Counted from the stretch's first letter, positions 20,340 through 32,999 are shown. The stretch: 64,000 nt of DNA from Eucommia ulmoides (GCA_016647705.1 CM028329.1:15868410-15932409); one strand, 5' to 3'. Translations and numbers: made by a program. The notes: generated from the sequence alone by a model not told the origin.

Positions 20340-21930
20340 TGCGTCAATTACAATTTCCACCCAAGCTTTTAAACAAATTTAAGGTATTAATTACACTTTC
20401 CGCCCACACTAATAAACTAATTAAAACAAAATAGGCACCAATTGATTACACTTTTCATATAAGATAATTGAAGACAATAATTATACTTTCGACCCACACT
20501 CTTAAACAAATTAAATCAAAATTGGCACCAATTAATTACATTTTCTAACCAAAGGGTCATAAAGGTTAATTACACTTTCCTCCCACACTCATAAACTAAT
20601 TAAACCAAAATAGGCACCAATTGATTATATTTTTCATATAAGATAATTGAAAGCATTATTTAAACTTTCAACCCACACTCTTAAACAAATTAAATCAAAA
20701 TAGACACCAATTAATTACACTTTCCAACCAAAGAGTCATAAAGATTAATTATACTTTCTGCCCACACTGATAAACTAATTAAAACAAAATAGGCACCAAT
20801 TGATTACACTTTTCATATAAGATAATTGAAGGCAATAATTATACTTTTGACCCACACTCTTAAACAAATTAAATCAAATTAGGCACCAATTAATTACATT
20901 TTCTAACCAAATGGTCATAAAGGTTAATTACCCTTTCCGCCCACACTCATAAGCTAATTAAAACAAAATAGGCACTAATTGATTACACTTTTCACAAAAG
21001 ATAATTGAAGGCATTAATTGCACTTTTAACCCACACTCTTAAACAAATTAAATCAAAATAGGCACCAATTAATTACACTTTCCAACCAAGTGGTCATAAA
21101 GGTTAATTATACTTTCCGCCCACACTCATAAACTAATTAAACCAAAATAGGCACCAACTGATTACATATAAGATAATTGAAAGAATTAATTACACTTTCA
21201 ACCCACATTCTTAAACAAATTAAATCAAAATAAGCACCAATTAATTACACTTTCCAACCAAAGGGTCATAAAGGTTAATTACACTTTCCGCCCACACTTA
21301 TAAACTAATTAAACCAAAATATGCACAAATTGATTACATTTTTCATATAAGATAATTAAAGGCATTAATTACACTTTCAACCCACACTCTTAAACAAATT
21401 AAACCAAAATAGGCACCAATTGATTACAATTTTCATATAAGATAATTGAAAAGATTAATTACACTTTCAACCCACACTCTTAAACAAATTAAATCAAAAT
21501 AAGCACCAATTAATTACACTTTCCAACCAAAGGGTCATAAAGGTTAATTACCCTTTCTGCCCACACTCATAAACTAATTAAAACAAAATAGACATCAATT
21601 GATTACACTTTTCAAATAAAATAATTGAAGGTATTAATTATACTTTCAACCCACACTCTTAAACAAATTAAACCAAAATAGGCACCAATTGATTACAAAT
21701 TTCATATAAGATAATTGAAGGCATTAATTACACTTTCAACCCACACTCTTAAATAAATTAAATCAAAATAGGCAGCAATTAATTACACTTTCCAACCAAA
21801 GGGTCATAAAGGTTAACTATACTTTCAACCCACACTCTTAACAAATTAAACAAAATAGGCACCATGTTAATTACAATTTCTACCTATACTGATAAACAAA
21901 TTGAAACAAAATAGGCACCAATTTGGGAGT
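20340..21930. repeat. Satellite-like tandem array, ~181-bp higher-order unit of ~60-90-bp subunits
   Basis: TTAATTACACTTTC-type starts, CCCACACTC, AAACAAATTAAA and AAAATAGGCACCAATT recur throughout. Subunits come in alternating types (one with GATTACACTTTTCATATAAG, one with CCAACCAAAGGGTCATAAAG) that together repeat about every 181 bases: starts near 20560, 20741, 20922, 21102, 21272 and 21541. The last spacing is longer, as if an extra subunit was added. About eight to nine higher-order units. Confidence 0.88.
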
Positions 21931-22863
21931 TTGGTTGAAGTTATATTAAACTGCACACTTGTAATTTTGCTTAGTATGTTTGATTGGATGAATAGAAAAT
22001 TATTGAAAATAATATATTTTAAAGACACAAAAATAAAACAAAAGACAAAATATACTGATGTAATTCACTAGTTTATTTTATATATTACCAAAAAAAAATA
22101 AAAAAATTCTAATAAGGGTATCATGGTAATTTAAATATAGTTTAATTTAATGGTAGTTTAAGTGTAATGATTATACTTAAGCCCCAAATGGGGAGCAACA
22201 AAGACCATTATAGATGAGTTTCACATCGGTTGCTTTGAAGTAAGTATGTCCCTTTAATATCCCAACTACCTAGTATCATGAAATGGTGTTATGAATATAA
22301 GATATTGAGTGAAGCATACTTGGTGAAAATAGAGGGAGAAAGTGGTTGAAGTTCTTACTAGTAGGCCCCCGTAAAATAGTGGTCCTTCCACAAGTTCAAT
22401 GTATGTCTTGCTCTAGAGCTTTTACCTAATACCATTATTTTCTAATTTGGTGGCATCGAGAAGGAAGGTCTTCTCCCACTGGTAGAATGCATGCACGCAT
22501 GGTGTGTTCGTCGGTTTGGCAATTAAATGTTTAAAATTTTCTTTTCTCTTTCTTTTGGAACTTGAGAAATGTTGTTTAATACTGAAACCGTTTTTCCTTT
22601 CAATTGTGTATTACTTCTTATTCTTTATGTAATTTAATTTTATTTTTTTGTGAGAACCAGTAAATAAACTCAATTGGCTTGAGAAAATAATTTAAAAGAA
22701 ACACTATATGTTTATATAGAATTCTTCAATCAATCAGTTTCGGTTCTTTTAGTTCAAAAACTTTAAATTAAGTTTGCTTGTTGCTGGTTATTGTAAAGTA
22801 CTCATTTTTTGACAGAATGTTATGTGATTTATGTCTAAACCATGCAGTAAATAGAGCACAACA
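21931..22863. other. No gene body seen; upstream of FAR1-type pseudogene
   Basis: AT-rich. A likely 3' splice site (CCATGCAG) at about 22840-22847 sits before the ATG at 22864, so an untranslated leader exon may lie in this stretch. Confidence 0.35.
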
Positions 22864-23664
22864 ATGGTTGGTAAAAGGAAAGCACCCTTGATTGTATTAA
22901 GTGACACAGAGGTAGATTCGAACGACTATGATGAAATCTCTCTCGACTACCTGGAGGTGGAAGAGGTTATGTACGAGAGAGAAAAGACACCGGCCTCAAA
23001 TCAAGGGTTGGATAAAATGTTAGACATTGAAATTATTGGGAAAATGTTTCTATCGATTCGAGATGCGCAAATATTTTACTATTACTATACAAATGATATG
23101 GGCTTTTGCGCATGAAAAGGCTACTGTACATTAGATAAAGAAAAAAAATTTGTAGGTCGAATGTTTGTTTGTGCTCAATCTAGGCACAGGAAGACCGGGC
23201 TAGAGTTAGGCATCGGGTGTCGTGCCTGTCTATGGGTCCAGTACGATCCACAGGTAAAGAGGTTTTTCATTTGGAAATTTATTAGACACCATAATCATAA
23301 TGTTGGGAAACATATCCCCATTTTCCGTAGAAAGATATATTGCGGTTTTTGTGGGTAATTGCTTTAACATCTCTATTTACTTATGTGTTTTTTTTTTAAT
23401 TATTATTATATTGACATATCTACAATGGATTAATGGTCAACGCTACATAGGATGGAAGGTCACATGGTTGTCAAATGTTCCAGTTACGAGCGACATTCGA
23501 TCAACGATTTTGATGTAGAAGATAACGGGCTGGTGGCCAGTGGAACTAGTGACATTCAGCAGAATCAACTGGACCATCGAAACTTCACTAATGAACGTAC
23601 TGATGGTTTGGATGCCTTCATGCATCCGGACGGATGCACGACCAATTTCTCAATTGGCCTTTGA
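22864..23664 (+). pseudogene. FAR1-domain / zinc-knuckle deletion derivative of a MULE transposase, two exons
   Basis: Exon 1 is 22864-23354, then a GT..AG intron 23355-23450, and exon 2 is 23451-23664; together they give 235 codons in one frame with a single in-frame TGA at 23113. Exon 1 holds an acidic leader, then a FAR1-type DNA-binding domain: GKMFLSIRDAQIFYYYY, RMFVCAQ, GCRACLWVQYD, and the HHNH metal pair. It then jumps to CGFC at the exon end. Exon 2 begins GMEGHMVVKC, so splicing builds a CX2CX4HX4C knuckle across the junction. The DDE catalytic part that normally lies between the two is missing. The same intron splits the knuckle in the longer copy at 29409-41508. FAR1/FHY3 factors are domesticated MULE transposases; this copy looks like an internal-deletion product. 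Confidence 0.78.
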
Positions 23665-24932
23665 AATGTATTAGTTGACCGTTTATCATAATGAAAAGTT
23701 CAACCAGAGATGTAGACTTATGAATGTGTCAAGAGATGTAGATTTATTAATGTGTCATTGGATATCAATTTTATTATTTTTTTATTTTCATTTTATATTT
23801 GTTCATTTATTTTTAATGTTATCTTTGAAACAATATAGTAGCTAATAATGATTTTAAATAAAAATTGACATGAAAAAAAAAAAAAAGACAAGATAGTTAT
23901 TTTCTCTAATTTAATATCTCATATTTATTTAAAAATATTTGACATCTTTTTGAATTAAGAAAAAATAAAAACATTGAACTACTTGGACAATTTATTAGAA
24001 TAAATACAAAATCAATTTATTGATTTTGAAGAGAAAATATGAGAAGTGAGATTTGAGAATCCTACTTATAACCATATATTTATATCCCAAAATTAAAATC
24101 AAAACCAAAACTGTTTCGGTTCGTAAATTTAGCCCTCGGTTCAATTTGTTTGGGCATCTATACATCTGGAAACATATCGAGAATCAAACAAATGTTTTTC
24201 TTTATAATTTTTAGTGAATAAAATTGGAAACAAAAAAGAATATTGAATTTAGCATGATACAACTCACGAATCTTACAAGGTTGGCTGAATAAAGTTAACT
24301 TGAAACTTGTAACTTCCTTCAGCCAATCTTCTAACTTCGCCGGTTGTACCGGGCTGTATGTTGTATTGTAGTTTCCTTAAATTTGTAGTAGAAAATCTTC
24401 TGATTGACGTCATGCCTATCCTCTTCAGTGTTCATTGAACTCTTTATCCATAGACATAATGCCATATTAAATTAGAGAACTGAAGTACATTAATATGACG
24501 GTGTAGAGCACTTCATGTAGCCCAAATTGCATGAGGACAGATTCATCATGAAATCACCTAATAAGAATGACCATTGAATCAAGTAGTTGGCATATTAAAT
24601 ACAAGTAATTAGTGGGTGTGAAAGAGCACTACCAAACTGCCGCTATTTCTCTCTCGTCAGCATGCATGAGTAACTTTGAAAGAAGTGAACAAATGACCCC
24701 TCATGTATTAAGCTTGCAAGTATTTAATGCTCACCAAACCACTTCCAAGTTCGTGAGTATTAAGTCACTCTATAAAACTTACAATGAACCATGGGATCTT
24801 TTTGTGAAGTGTTACTGATCCGGTAGTCCTCAAGTCTAATCAGGTAAGCCATAATACTTTTTTTTCCCTCATCGTTTCATTTTGTTTACTAACACTTTGC
24901 ATATGTAGCAAAACCTACATTTCCATAAATAA
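23665..24932. other. No gene seen
   Basis: AT-rich spacer. A short inverted repeat built on TGGCTGAA..TTCAGCCA words lies near 24282-24330. No supported ORF. Confidence 0.4.
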
Positions 24933-25280
24933 ATGGCTGACTGTTTTGAGAGAGCAGTCTATTGGTTCCTAGAATGATACAAACAACTTGAAGAAGAAGT
25001 CATAGACTTGAGATGGAGGCTAGGATCGGCCGAAACTGTCTTGCGGTGGGCGCAGGAAGATGTCCAAGAAGGGGCGCAACAAGTACTGAAAATATTCATG
25101 CTCGCTGCAGGTTTGGAAGTGGAGAAAGACCAACTTTAAGCACAAAATGAAGCAATGAAGCATATGCTGGAAAACCTACTACCCAACGGTCACCATGCAA
25201 ATGATCACCATGGATTTCACGGTCACCATGCAAATGGTAACCATGATAGTGACGACTATGCAAATGGTAACCATGTATGA
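24933..25280 (+). pseudogene. Broken ORF: coiled coil plus His/Asn-rich tail, unknown family
   Basis: From ATG 24933 one frame reads to TGA 25278 (116 codons), broken by TGA right after the first 14 codons and by TAA after about codon 67. Between the stops it reads as a convincing protein: EEEVIDLRWRLGSAETVL and VLKIFMLAAGLEVEKDQL, which look like a coiled coil. After the second stop come LENLLPN and short HHAN/GNH repeats encoded by a 'caccatgcaaat'-type tandem (25189-25275). I do not recognise the family. Because it lies between the FAR1-type fragment and the 26940 array, it may be MULE cargo, but that is a guess. Confidence 0.45.
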
Positions 25281-26939
25281 CCTTTTTGTTTTCTTTTTTT
25301 TTTTTTTGGGGAAGGAGTGTTTTAAATGGTTAGTGCAAAGAAGAAATGCATATGATAATGTATTGATTTTGTTACGTTAAAGTATTAAGTTTATGCTACA
25401 AATAAATTGTGGTTTTAGATGATGGAATTGATGTTTATAGTTATAAATATTTTATAATTTTTAATTTCCTATTCCAAATAAAATAATGGTTTTCTAATTT
25501 TGTAACCTAACCTTGGGACGCTTCCTTAATCATAGTCCAATATGTTTAAGCTTCAATTGTGGTCCTACTAGGATTAAAAGTACTATCTGCAGGTAGGACA
25601 GTTTTTCCCTTTTCTGTGGTGTAATGTTTGAAAATTACTTAACATGAACTGACTGTGGCTTGAGGTGTAATTTAGTGGTTGTGAGTCTAATAAGAATTTG
25701 AGAATCAAGTATTAATGGAAGCAACCTATCCGGTCTGACCAAAATATACACTTGCTATAAATGGACTACTACTTTATCATAATGATCTGTACTTAGTGGT
25801 TTTTCCCAGATTTATTCTCATTGTATGATAGATTCACTAACATTGAAAGTGCAAGTGATATTGCAGTCCCAAAATCTAGCATTAATGGAAAGAACCTACC
25901 CTCCATTTGAAATGATACACTTGTTGTAAATTCACTTCATGTTTCTCCACAATTCATTTACATTTGCAAATCCAACACTTGGTAGTTCTGGAGAATATAA
26001 TTGAAGTACTATCATAGTTGATACCGTTATCCTCGTCTTCAAGCAGTAGTGTTTAATTTTCCCAAGTATGTGTTATTAAGTAATGTCAATCTCGTCCCTC
26101 GTCTGGCCGCTGCCATCATCTCCATTTCTCGCCATCACTATCTTAGTAGAACTTGTTATTAAGATTATACATATAAATTAAACGTAATTTTAGAATGATA
26201 AATTTTTGGAACTCGTATTTAGGTAGTCCTAACAAATTTACTTCTTCTAGATTTGGGAGCACTCAAAAGAAAATCTTAACATCGATGGATCTTCTATTTC
26301 TATTAAAAAAAAAAATCAATCATCCAAATCAAAAAATAAATAAATTTTGTTATTCAAACCATAATTTTAGATTATCTTTTTTTTAATTTACTTATAATGA
26401 GAATTATTTTTTTTTGGTGTAAAATGAAAACAAAAAAATGGAAATAATAAACAAACTTACAAATATCCATCCATGAATATATCATATACATTTGATACGT
26501 AAACTCTTTTTGAAAAACATAAAAATTAACTAAATTGACAAAACAAAAATCTTTATTAAACTCATTGATAGTTAAGTAACTCGTTTAGATGTTATAATGT
26601 TTAAGCATTGTGTTCTACGCTTTATTCAATTATTGATTAATTAATATTGTCAAATTAATCAAATATCTTTCTAAGTAAAATATTGATTTCTCTATTTTAG
26701 TTAATGAGAATTGTATACTAAATAACAACTTTCCTTTTTCAATCTACATATTTTTTTTCCTAAAAAAAAAAAAAAAAGAAGAAGAAGATCTTTTTACACT
26801 TTGCACCCCTCAAGTTTCAAAGAAAAGCCTTTGGCCTTTCAATTTGAACACATCAAACCCTAAAGTATGTTAATTATGTCAAGTCAGTTATTCCGTCATT
26901 TTCTATGATGAAATTCACTTATGTGGGTGATTATGTGTT
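25281..26939. other. No gene seen
   Basis: AT-rich, with poly-A/T runs (26300-26330, 26750-26780). The last 130 bases (CACCCCTCAAGTTTCAAAG and onward) lead into the 26940 array. Confidence 0.45.
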
Positions 26940-28310
26940 TGAGTAAGGTGGTTTTACAAAGTTACAAGTCAATTCCATAAACATTACAAGTTTCTTTTTT
27001 GAACTTGTAATTTTTGTGGAAGAGACTTGTAAGTAGAAGAGAGAAATGGTAAGCAAGGTGGTTTTACAGTTACAAGTCCATGTTGAAACATGTAACTTTT
27101 AAGGAAGGCACTCGTAACTAGGAGAGAGAAATGGTGAGCAAGGTGGTTTTGCAAAGTTACAAGTCTATACCATAGAAGTTACAAGTTTGTTTGGGCACTT
27201 GCAACCTTTGTGGATGAAACTCGTAACTAGGAGAGAGAAATGATGAGCAATGTGGTTTTACAAAGTTACAAGTTCGTTCCATAAACGTTACAAATTGTTT
27301 TGGGAACTTGTAACTTTAATGGAATGAACTTGTAACTATGAGAGAAAAATGGTAAGCAAGGCTATTTTGTAAAGTTACAAGTCCGTTCCATAAAAATTAC
27401 AAGTTTGTTAGGTAACTTGTAACTTTTATGGAATGACCTCGTAAGTAGGAGAGAGAAATGGTGAGCAAGGTGATTTTACAGTTACAAGTCTATTCAATAA
27501 AAGTTACAAGTCCGTGTTAAAACATGTAACTTTTAAGGAAGGCACTCGTAACTAGGAGAGAAAAATGGTGAGTAAGATGGTTTTGCAAAATTACAAGTAT
27601 GTACCATAGAAGTTACAAGTTTGTTTGGGTACTTGTAACCTTTGTGGACGGAACTCGTAACTAAGAGAAAAATAATGATCAATGTGATTTAACAAAGTTA
27701 CAAATCTGTTCCATAAAAGTTACAAGTTGTTTTGGGAACTTGTAACTTTAATGGAATGAACTTGTAACTAGGAGAGAGAAATGGTAAGCAAGGCGGTTTT
27801 GTAAAGTTATAAATCCGTTCCATAAAAATTACAAGTTTATTAGGTAACTTGTAACTTTTATGGAATGACCTCGTAAGTACGAGAGAGAAATGGAGAGTAA
27901 GGCTGTTTTACAGGTACAAGTCTATTCAATAAAAGTTACAAGTCCGTGTTGAAACATGTAACTTTTAAGGAAGGCACTCGTAACCAGGATAGAGAAATGG
28001 TGAGCAAGGTGGTTTTGTAAAGTTACAAGTTTGTACCATAGAAGTTACAAGTTTGTTTAGGCACTTGTAACCTTTGTGGACAGAACTCGTAACTAGGAGA
28101 GAGAAATGGTAAGTAAGGTGGTTCTACAAAGTTATAAGTCCGTTCCATGAAAGTTACAAGTATTTTGGAAACTTGTAACTTTAATGGAATGAACTTGTAA
28201 CTAGGAGAGAGAAATGGTGAGTAAGATGGTTTTGCAAAGTTACAAGTCTGTACTATAGAAGTTACAAGTTTGTTTGGGAACTTGTAATCTTCGTGGATGG
28301 GACTCGTAAT
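26940..28310 (+). repeat. Minisatellite array, forward orientation (~110-bp hairpin unit)
   Basis: About 13 units. Each has GGTGGTTTTxCAAAGTTACA, an inverted-repeat core (TTCCATAAAAGTTACAAGTT, ~8-base loop, then its complement) and CTAGGAGAGAGAAATGG. Unit length is about 110 bases, with shorter ~85-base variants. Orientation is set by the GGAGAGAGAAATGGTGAG spacer. The array meets a mirror-image array at 28310. Confidence 0.92.
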
Positions 28311-29345
28311 TGCAAAACCACCTTATTCACCATTTCTCTCTCCTAGTTACGAGTTCATTCCATAACAGTTACAAGTTTCCAAAAAATCTTGTAACATTTA
28401 TGGAACATTTGTAAGTTTGCAAAACCACCTTGTTCACCATTTCTCTCTCATAGTTACAAGTTCCTTCCATAAAAGTTACAAATTTCCAAAAATCTTGTAA
28501 CTTTAATGGAATGGACTTGTAACTTTCCAAAACCACCTTACTCACCATTTCTCTCTCCTAGTTACGAGTTTCTTCCATAAAGGTTAAAGTTTCTAAAAAA
28601 ATTGTAACTTTAATGGAACGAACTTGTAACCTTACAAAACAACCTTACTCACCATTTCTCTCTCCTAGTTACGAGTCTCATCCATCAAAGTTACAAGTTC
28701 CCAAACAAACTTGTAACTTTAATGGAAATGATTTGTAACTTTGCAAAACCACCTTGCTCACTATTTCTCTCTCCTAGTTACAAGTTCCTTCCATAAAGGT
28801 TACAAGTTTCCAAAAAACTTGTAACTTTAATGGAACGGACATATAACTTTGCAAAACCACCTTACTCACCATTTCTCTCTCCTAGTTACGAGTCCTGTCC
28901 ACAAAAGTTACACGTTCCCAAACAAACTTGTAACTTTTATGGAAATGATTTGTAACTTTGCAAAACCACATTGCTCACCATTTCTCTCTCCTTGTTATGA
29001 GTTCCTTCCATAACGGTTATAAGTTTCCAAAAAACTTATAACTTTAATAGAACGGACTTGTAACTTTGCAAAACCACCTTACTCGCCATTTCTCTCTCTT
29101 AGTTATGAGTCCTGTCTACAAAACTTACACGTTCCCAAACAAACTTGTAGCTTTTATGGAAATGATTTGTAACTTTACAAAATCACCTTGCTCACCATTT
29201 CTCTCTCCTAGTTATGAGTTCATTCCATAAAAGTTACATGATTCAACATGTAACTTTAATGGAATGAACTTGTAACTGCAAAACCACCTTGCTCAATATT
29301 TCTTTCTCCTAGTTACGAGTTCCTTCCACTAAAGTTAACAAGTAA
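28311..29345 (-). repeat. Minisatellite array, reverse orientation; proposed left end of MULE C
   Basis: The same unit on the opposite strand, about 9-10 copies, read here as GCAAAACCACCTT..CACCATTTCTCTCTCC. It ends about 65 bases before the transposase start at 29409. It is inverted relative to the array at 47455-49030, which is the arrangement expected of terminal inverted repeats. Confidence 0.9.
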
Positions 29346-29408
29346 ATTGTCCTACAAACATGCAACGTGTAATAATACAAGGAAATTGTCAACAAAGGGA
29401 AGGGAAAT

Positions 29409-31613
29409 ATGATAGAAACCGGTGAACGTGAGTATGATGGAAATGAATCTTCTCAATTTGCATTGGACGAAAGACACAGTAGTGGTATCAACACCCACTC
29501 ATTGAATACGTTATCCGTAAGAATACTGGACCTACATAATCGTGATTATGTACTTCCATAAACACAACATGAGGATTTCAACGATAGACTGCGTACGCTG
29601 CCGCAAATAGATATAACATTGAAGACATTCGCAACACCGAAGGATGTAGAAACGTTCTACAATATGTACGCCAAATCAGTCAGTTTTAGCATATGGCGAA
29701 ACGTTAGAAGTGTTGATAATGAAAACAAGATCTTAGTTCATAATCGGGTATGCTCAAGGCAAGGTCATAGAGCCAAAAAATATTTGAAATTAGAGAGTCG
29801 GAAATGTCAAGCGAGGGCTCTAACACGTTTGGGATGCGGTGCACATCTACGCATTCAATACAATGCAAGTACAAGTAATTATGTCGTTGCAACGTTCGAG
29901 ATAGAACATAACCATGAGCTTGCTATCCCAAGAGTTGTTCAATTCTTACGTTCTCACCGCCACATCAACGAACATGACGAAGCAGAAATGCAATCCATGC
30001 ATAGCGTCAGTGTTCGAAGTAGAAATATCATGGATTTGATTGTAGAATAAGCCAACTCATATGACAGCGTGGGTTTCACCAAGAAGGACCTGGACAACAA
30101 CTTTAGTCAAGCACAACACAGATCTGTAATACATTGTGATGCTGAGTCGGCGTTGGCTTATCTTTGCATAAAACAGGACAGTGATCCGTCATTCTACTAC
30201 TGCTACGCAATTAACCACGAAAATCGGTTGACTCGACTATTCTAGAGTGATTCGATTAGTCGATCGGATTATGGATACTTTGGGGATGTTATTGCTTTTG
30301 ACACTATATACCAAACTAATGCATACGCAAAACCGTTTGTCATATTGGCAGGGGTGAATAACCATTACTAGACAACTCTTTTTGCGTATGCATTATTGGT
30401 GGAAGAGATGGTTGAAACATACATATGGGTTCTGGAGATGCCGTTGATAGCTATGAATAAAAAAACACCCCGCAACGGTAGCGACTGACGGTGACAAATC
30501 GATGAAGAAGGCAGTAGAAGTTGTCCTACCAAACTCATGTCACCGACTATGCAGCTGGCATTTACAGCGTAATGCTATATCAAACGTCTGGCCACCGGAC
30601 TTCTTCTAGGACTTCAAGCGGTGCATGGCACTAAACGGAAGCCACGAGCAATTTGAGCAGGAGTTACTGACATTAATTGAAAAATATGATCTATATTCAA
30701 ACAAATGGGTGCATGAAACCAACGGTTTGAAGCATCAATGGGCTGAAACATATCTATGGGGTCATTTCTTCGCCGGCATGAAGAGCACACAACGTTGCGA
30801 GAGTATGAATTCTTTTTTCAATCTCATTCTCAAGCGACAATTGTGATTGTATGAGTTTGTTCGCAATTACGATCGCGCACTTGCATCAATCCGTAATAAT
30901 GAGGTAAGGATGGATCATGAAACAATAAATACAACACATGTTCTCATTACTTCCTTACTGCCACTTGAGAAGCATGTCTCTAAAGTCTTCACGCGTACTA
31001 TATTCAACATGGTCCGGAAGTAGATTCAGAACAAGAACAAGTATTTCATAGTTCAAAGAATAGAATGTGACAACTCAACAAGTTACTATTTGGGCAAGTA
31101 TTCGATCCCAGAGAAGAAGTGGTAGGTCGTATCGTACCGGGTGGAGAAATGCTACATATGTACATACTTGAAAATTGAGTCATTTGGGATACCGTGCTCC
31201 CACCTAATTGTTGTCCTAAAGGTCGAACATCTAAAGAAAATCCCTAAAACGGATCACTTACCGCGATGGACAATGGGGGTAAAATCGAATTGTCTTCCAG
31301 AGATGAATACTATTCCGGCAACAATTTCACAGAGGACAAGACATGGTTTTCTAGGTGGCGTATGCTCGAAACTGTGTTATTATACATCATAGAGTTGCAA
31401 AGCAACTGAGGTTGCTCGTTCAGGGATTTTGTTCTTAACTAAAGAAGCTAAATCGACATGGGATAAACAACAACACCCATCCAGCGGTTGTACAAAAGGT
31501 TCAAGCACCTACTTCGGTATACAAGATCCAAATATTGTGGTGACAAAAGGTGCTCCACGCATTAGAAAGATTTGGCCAACAAAATCAAAAGCACGCCGCT
31601 GTGGATATTGTTG
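29409..31613 (+). pseudogene. FAR1-type MULE transposase, exon 1 (broken)
   Basis: Frame opens at ATG 29409. FAR1 domain at 29619-29925 (TFATPKDVETFYNMYAKS, RVCSRQGHRAKKY, LTRLGCGAHLRIQY, EHNHEL). The MULE transposase core follows: YGYFGDVIAFDT with the first Asp at 30300, PFVILAGVNNHY, TDGDKSMKKA with the second Asp at 30487, WHLQRNA, and RCESMNS with the Glu at 30799. A worn SWIM zinc finger near 31145-31200 keeps GIPCSH. The exon ends CGYC plus two bases at 31613, where a GTAAAT donor begins. Stops at 29559, 30048, 30243, 30369, 30607, 30844, 31021, 31123 and 31390 and an extra C near 30470 inactivate it. The enzyme class cuts and pastes DNA by a DDE mechanism. All three catalytic residues are still encoded, but in two frames. 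Confidence 0.9.
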
Positions 31614-31844
31614 GTAAATTTGTTCTCTATTCACGTGTACATACGTTTTTTATTGCACCGTATTTGTGAAATTTAATACCGTTAAATTAAGTTTCGTTAA
31701 TCTCTTAAGTAAATTAAATAATAGTAAATTATTTATTTTCTTTGTTTTTACAAATGTTTCGAAATGGAATAAAAACGAGTTAAATTTGGAACAAAATGGA
31801 CAAGAAATAGACGAGAAAATTCGAGAATTCGACCAGCTGGATCG

Positions 31845-32035
31845 CAGGCAGAGAGTTAAAGCTCTCTGCCTTGCTGGTCACTAAGGCACAGAGCTTTAGC
31901 TCTCTGCCTGTGTTGGTCGCTTATGCAACCAACACACTAACCTTGCGCAGAGAAACTCTCTACCCAAGGTGCAATTCAGTGCACCGACTTTTGGTGCCCC
32001 GATTTTCAGGTCATTAATATTCGGTGCACCCACCC
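31845..32035. repeat. Palindrome cluster in U3 of element D 5' LTR
   Basis: GCAGAGAGTTAAAGCTCTCTGC-type inverted repeats (three overlapping versions near 31850-31910) are followed by GGTGCAC/GTGCACC words near 31966-32027. The counterpart in the 3' LTR is at about 40225-40410, where GGTGCACC is better preserved. Confidence 0.75.
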
Positions 32036-32114
32036 TTTTATGTCATTCCTTTTTGGCCTAAAATTGTTCTCATTGTTTTACATAATGACGTGGGAGTAAT
32101 AATAACAGCTCTCC

Positions 32115-32120
32115 TATAAA
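32115..32120 (+). promoter_or_regulatory. TATA box of element D 5' LTR
   Basis: CTCCTATAAATTG; the same context occurs at 40489 in the 3' LTR. Confidence 0.55.
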
Positions 32121-32914
32121 TTGCGACTTGGCCGAACAATTAAGGGGGAGCAATTTTGGTGATTCACATTACTCAGAAACAATTCCTGGAACATTTTCAT
32201 AGCAATGAGTCTTGGGGGGATGTTAATTGTCAATAAGGTTTTGTTTTCTTCTATTATGTATTTATAAATTTCTTTATACTAAGATTGAGGATGAAACAAT
32301 GTGTAATTAATTAAATTTTATGTTGTGTTGATTTCGAACAATTGGCATTTAAATGTTTATGATTTTTGCTTCAATTAAATAAATAATTTCATCTTTAATA
32401 TCATGTATTATTGATTGTTATAAATTATTTAATACTTTGGTTCATATTGTAAAATAAATAATATCTTTTTATTATATGTTTTCTATTAATTTGTATACAT
32501 ATAATGCTTAAGAAATTATATTTTCAAAGCGAAGAAAAACCAACTTGTATAATTTTTAAAATCTTAAAAGGATAGTAAAATTCATTTCTAAAACTATCAC
32601 TAAAACTTTGGAGTCAACACAATAATAGAATTAATTAATTATACATCGGTGGATTCTGAAATCTTAATATTTTTCCACCTTCAATCAAGCTAAATTAATT
32701 ATTTCACTGTTTATTTAATTTTCTCTTTCTTAATCACAAATCAAAAAAAATTATCTTGAACTAGACTATAATTAAGTTAACTAGGGCGGACTAAGTTTTT
32801 CCTATAAGCAATCCTCGTGGGATCGACCTCGCTTCCCATAATCTTTACTACTATTGATTCGTGCGCTTGCAAGTAATAAAATTGAACAAACAAGTTTTGT
32901 CTACAACAAGTTTT

Positions 32915-32932
32915 TGGTGCCGTTGTCGGGAA
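32915..32932 (+). promoter_or_regulatory. Primer binding site (Asp tRNA) of element D
   Basis: TGGTGCCGTTGTCGGGAA, six bases after the LTR end. It differs at a few positions from the complement of the plant tRNA-Asp 3' end (TGGCGCCGTTGCCGGGGA), the usual Athila primer. Confidence 0.88.
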
Positions 32933-32999
32933 TTTGCGACAAAAAAGGTTTGAAATCCAAGTTAGTTTAATTATTCTACTAGTTATTTTTTTTTTCTTT

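Larger units (their letters stand above)
31648..32908 (+). repeat. 5' LTR of element D
   Basis: It runs parallel to 40035-41282 over its whole length and ends CTACAACA. The first few bases (TTTTATTGCACC) differ from the 3' LTR start (TGTGAACGCACT), so the terminal TG has decayed. U3 holds GCAGAGAG..CTCTCTGC palindromes and GGTGCACC words; a TATA box is at 32115. Confidence 0.93.

Noticed and set aside
26940..29345. CRISPR-like appearance of regularly spaced repeats
   Set aside because: There are no unique spacers; whole units repeat, and the sequence is a plant minisatellite beside transposase genes.
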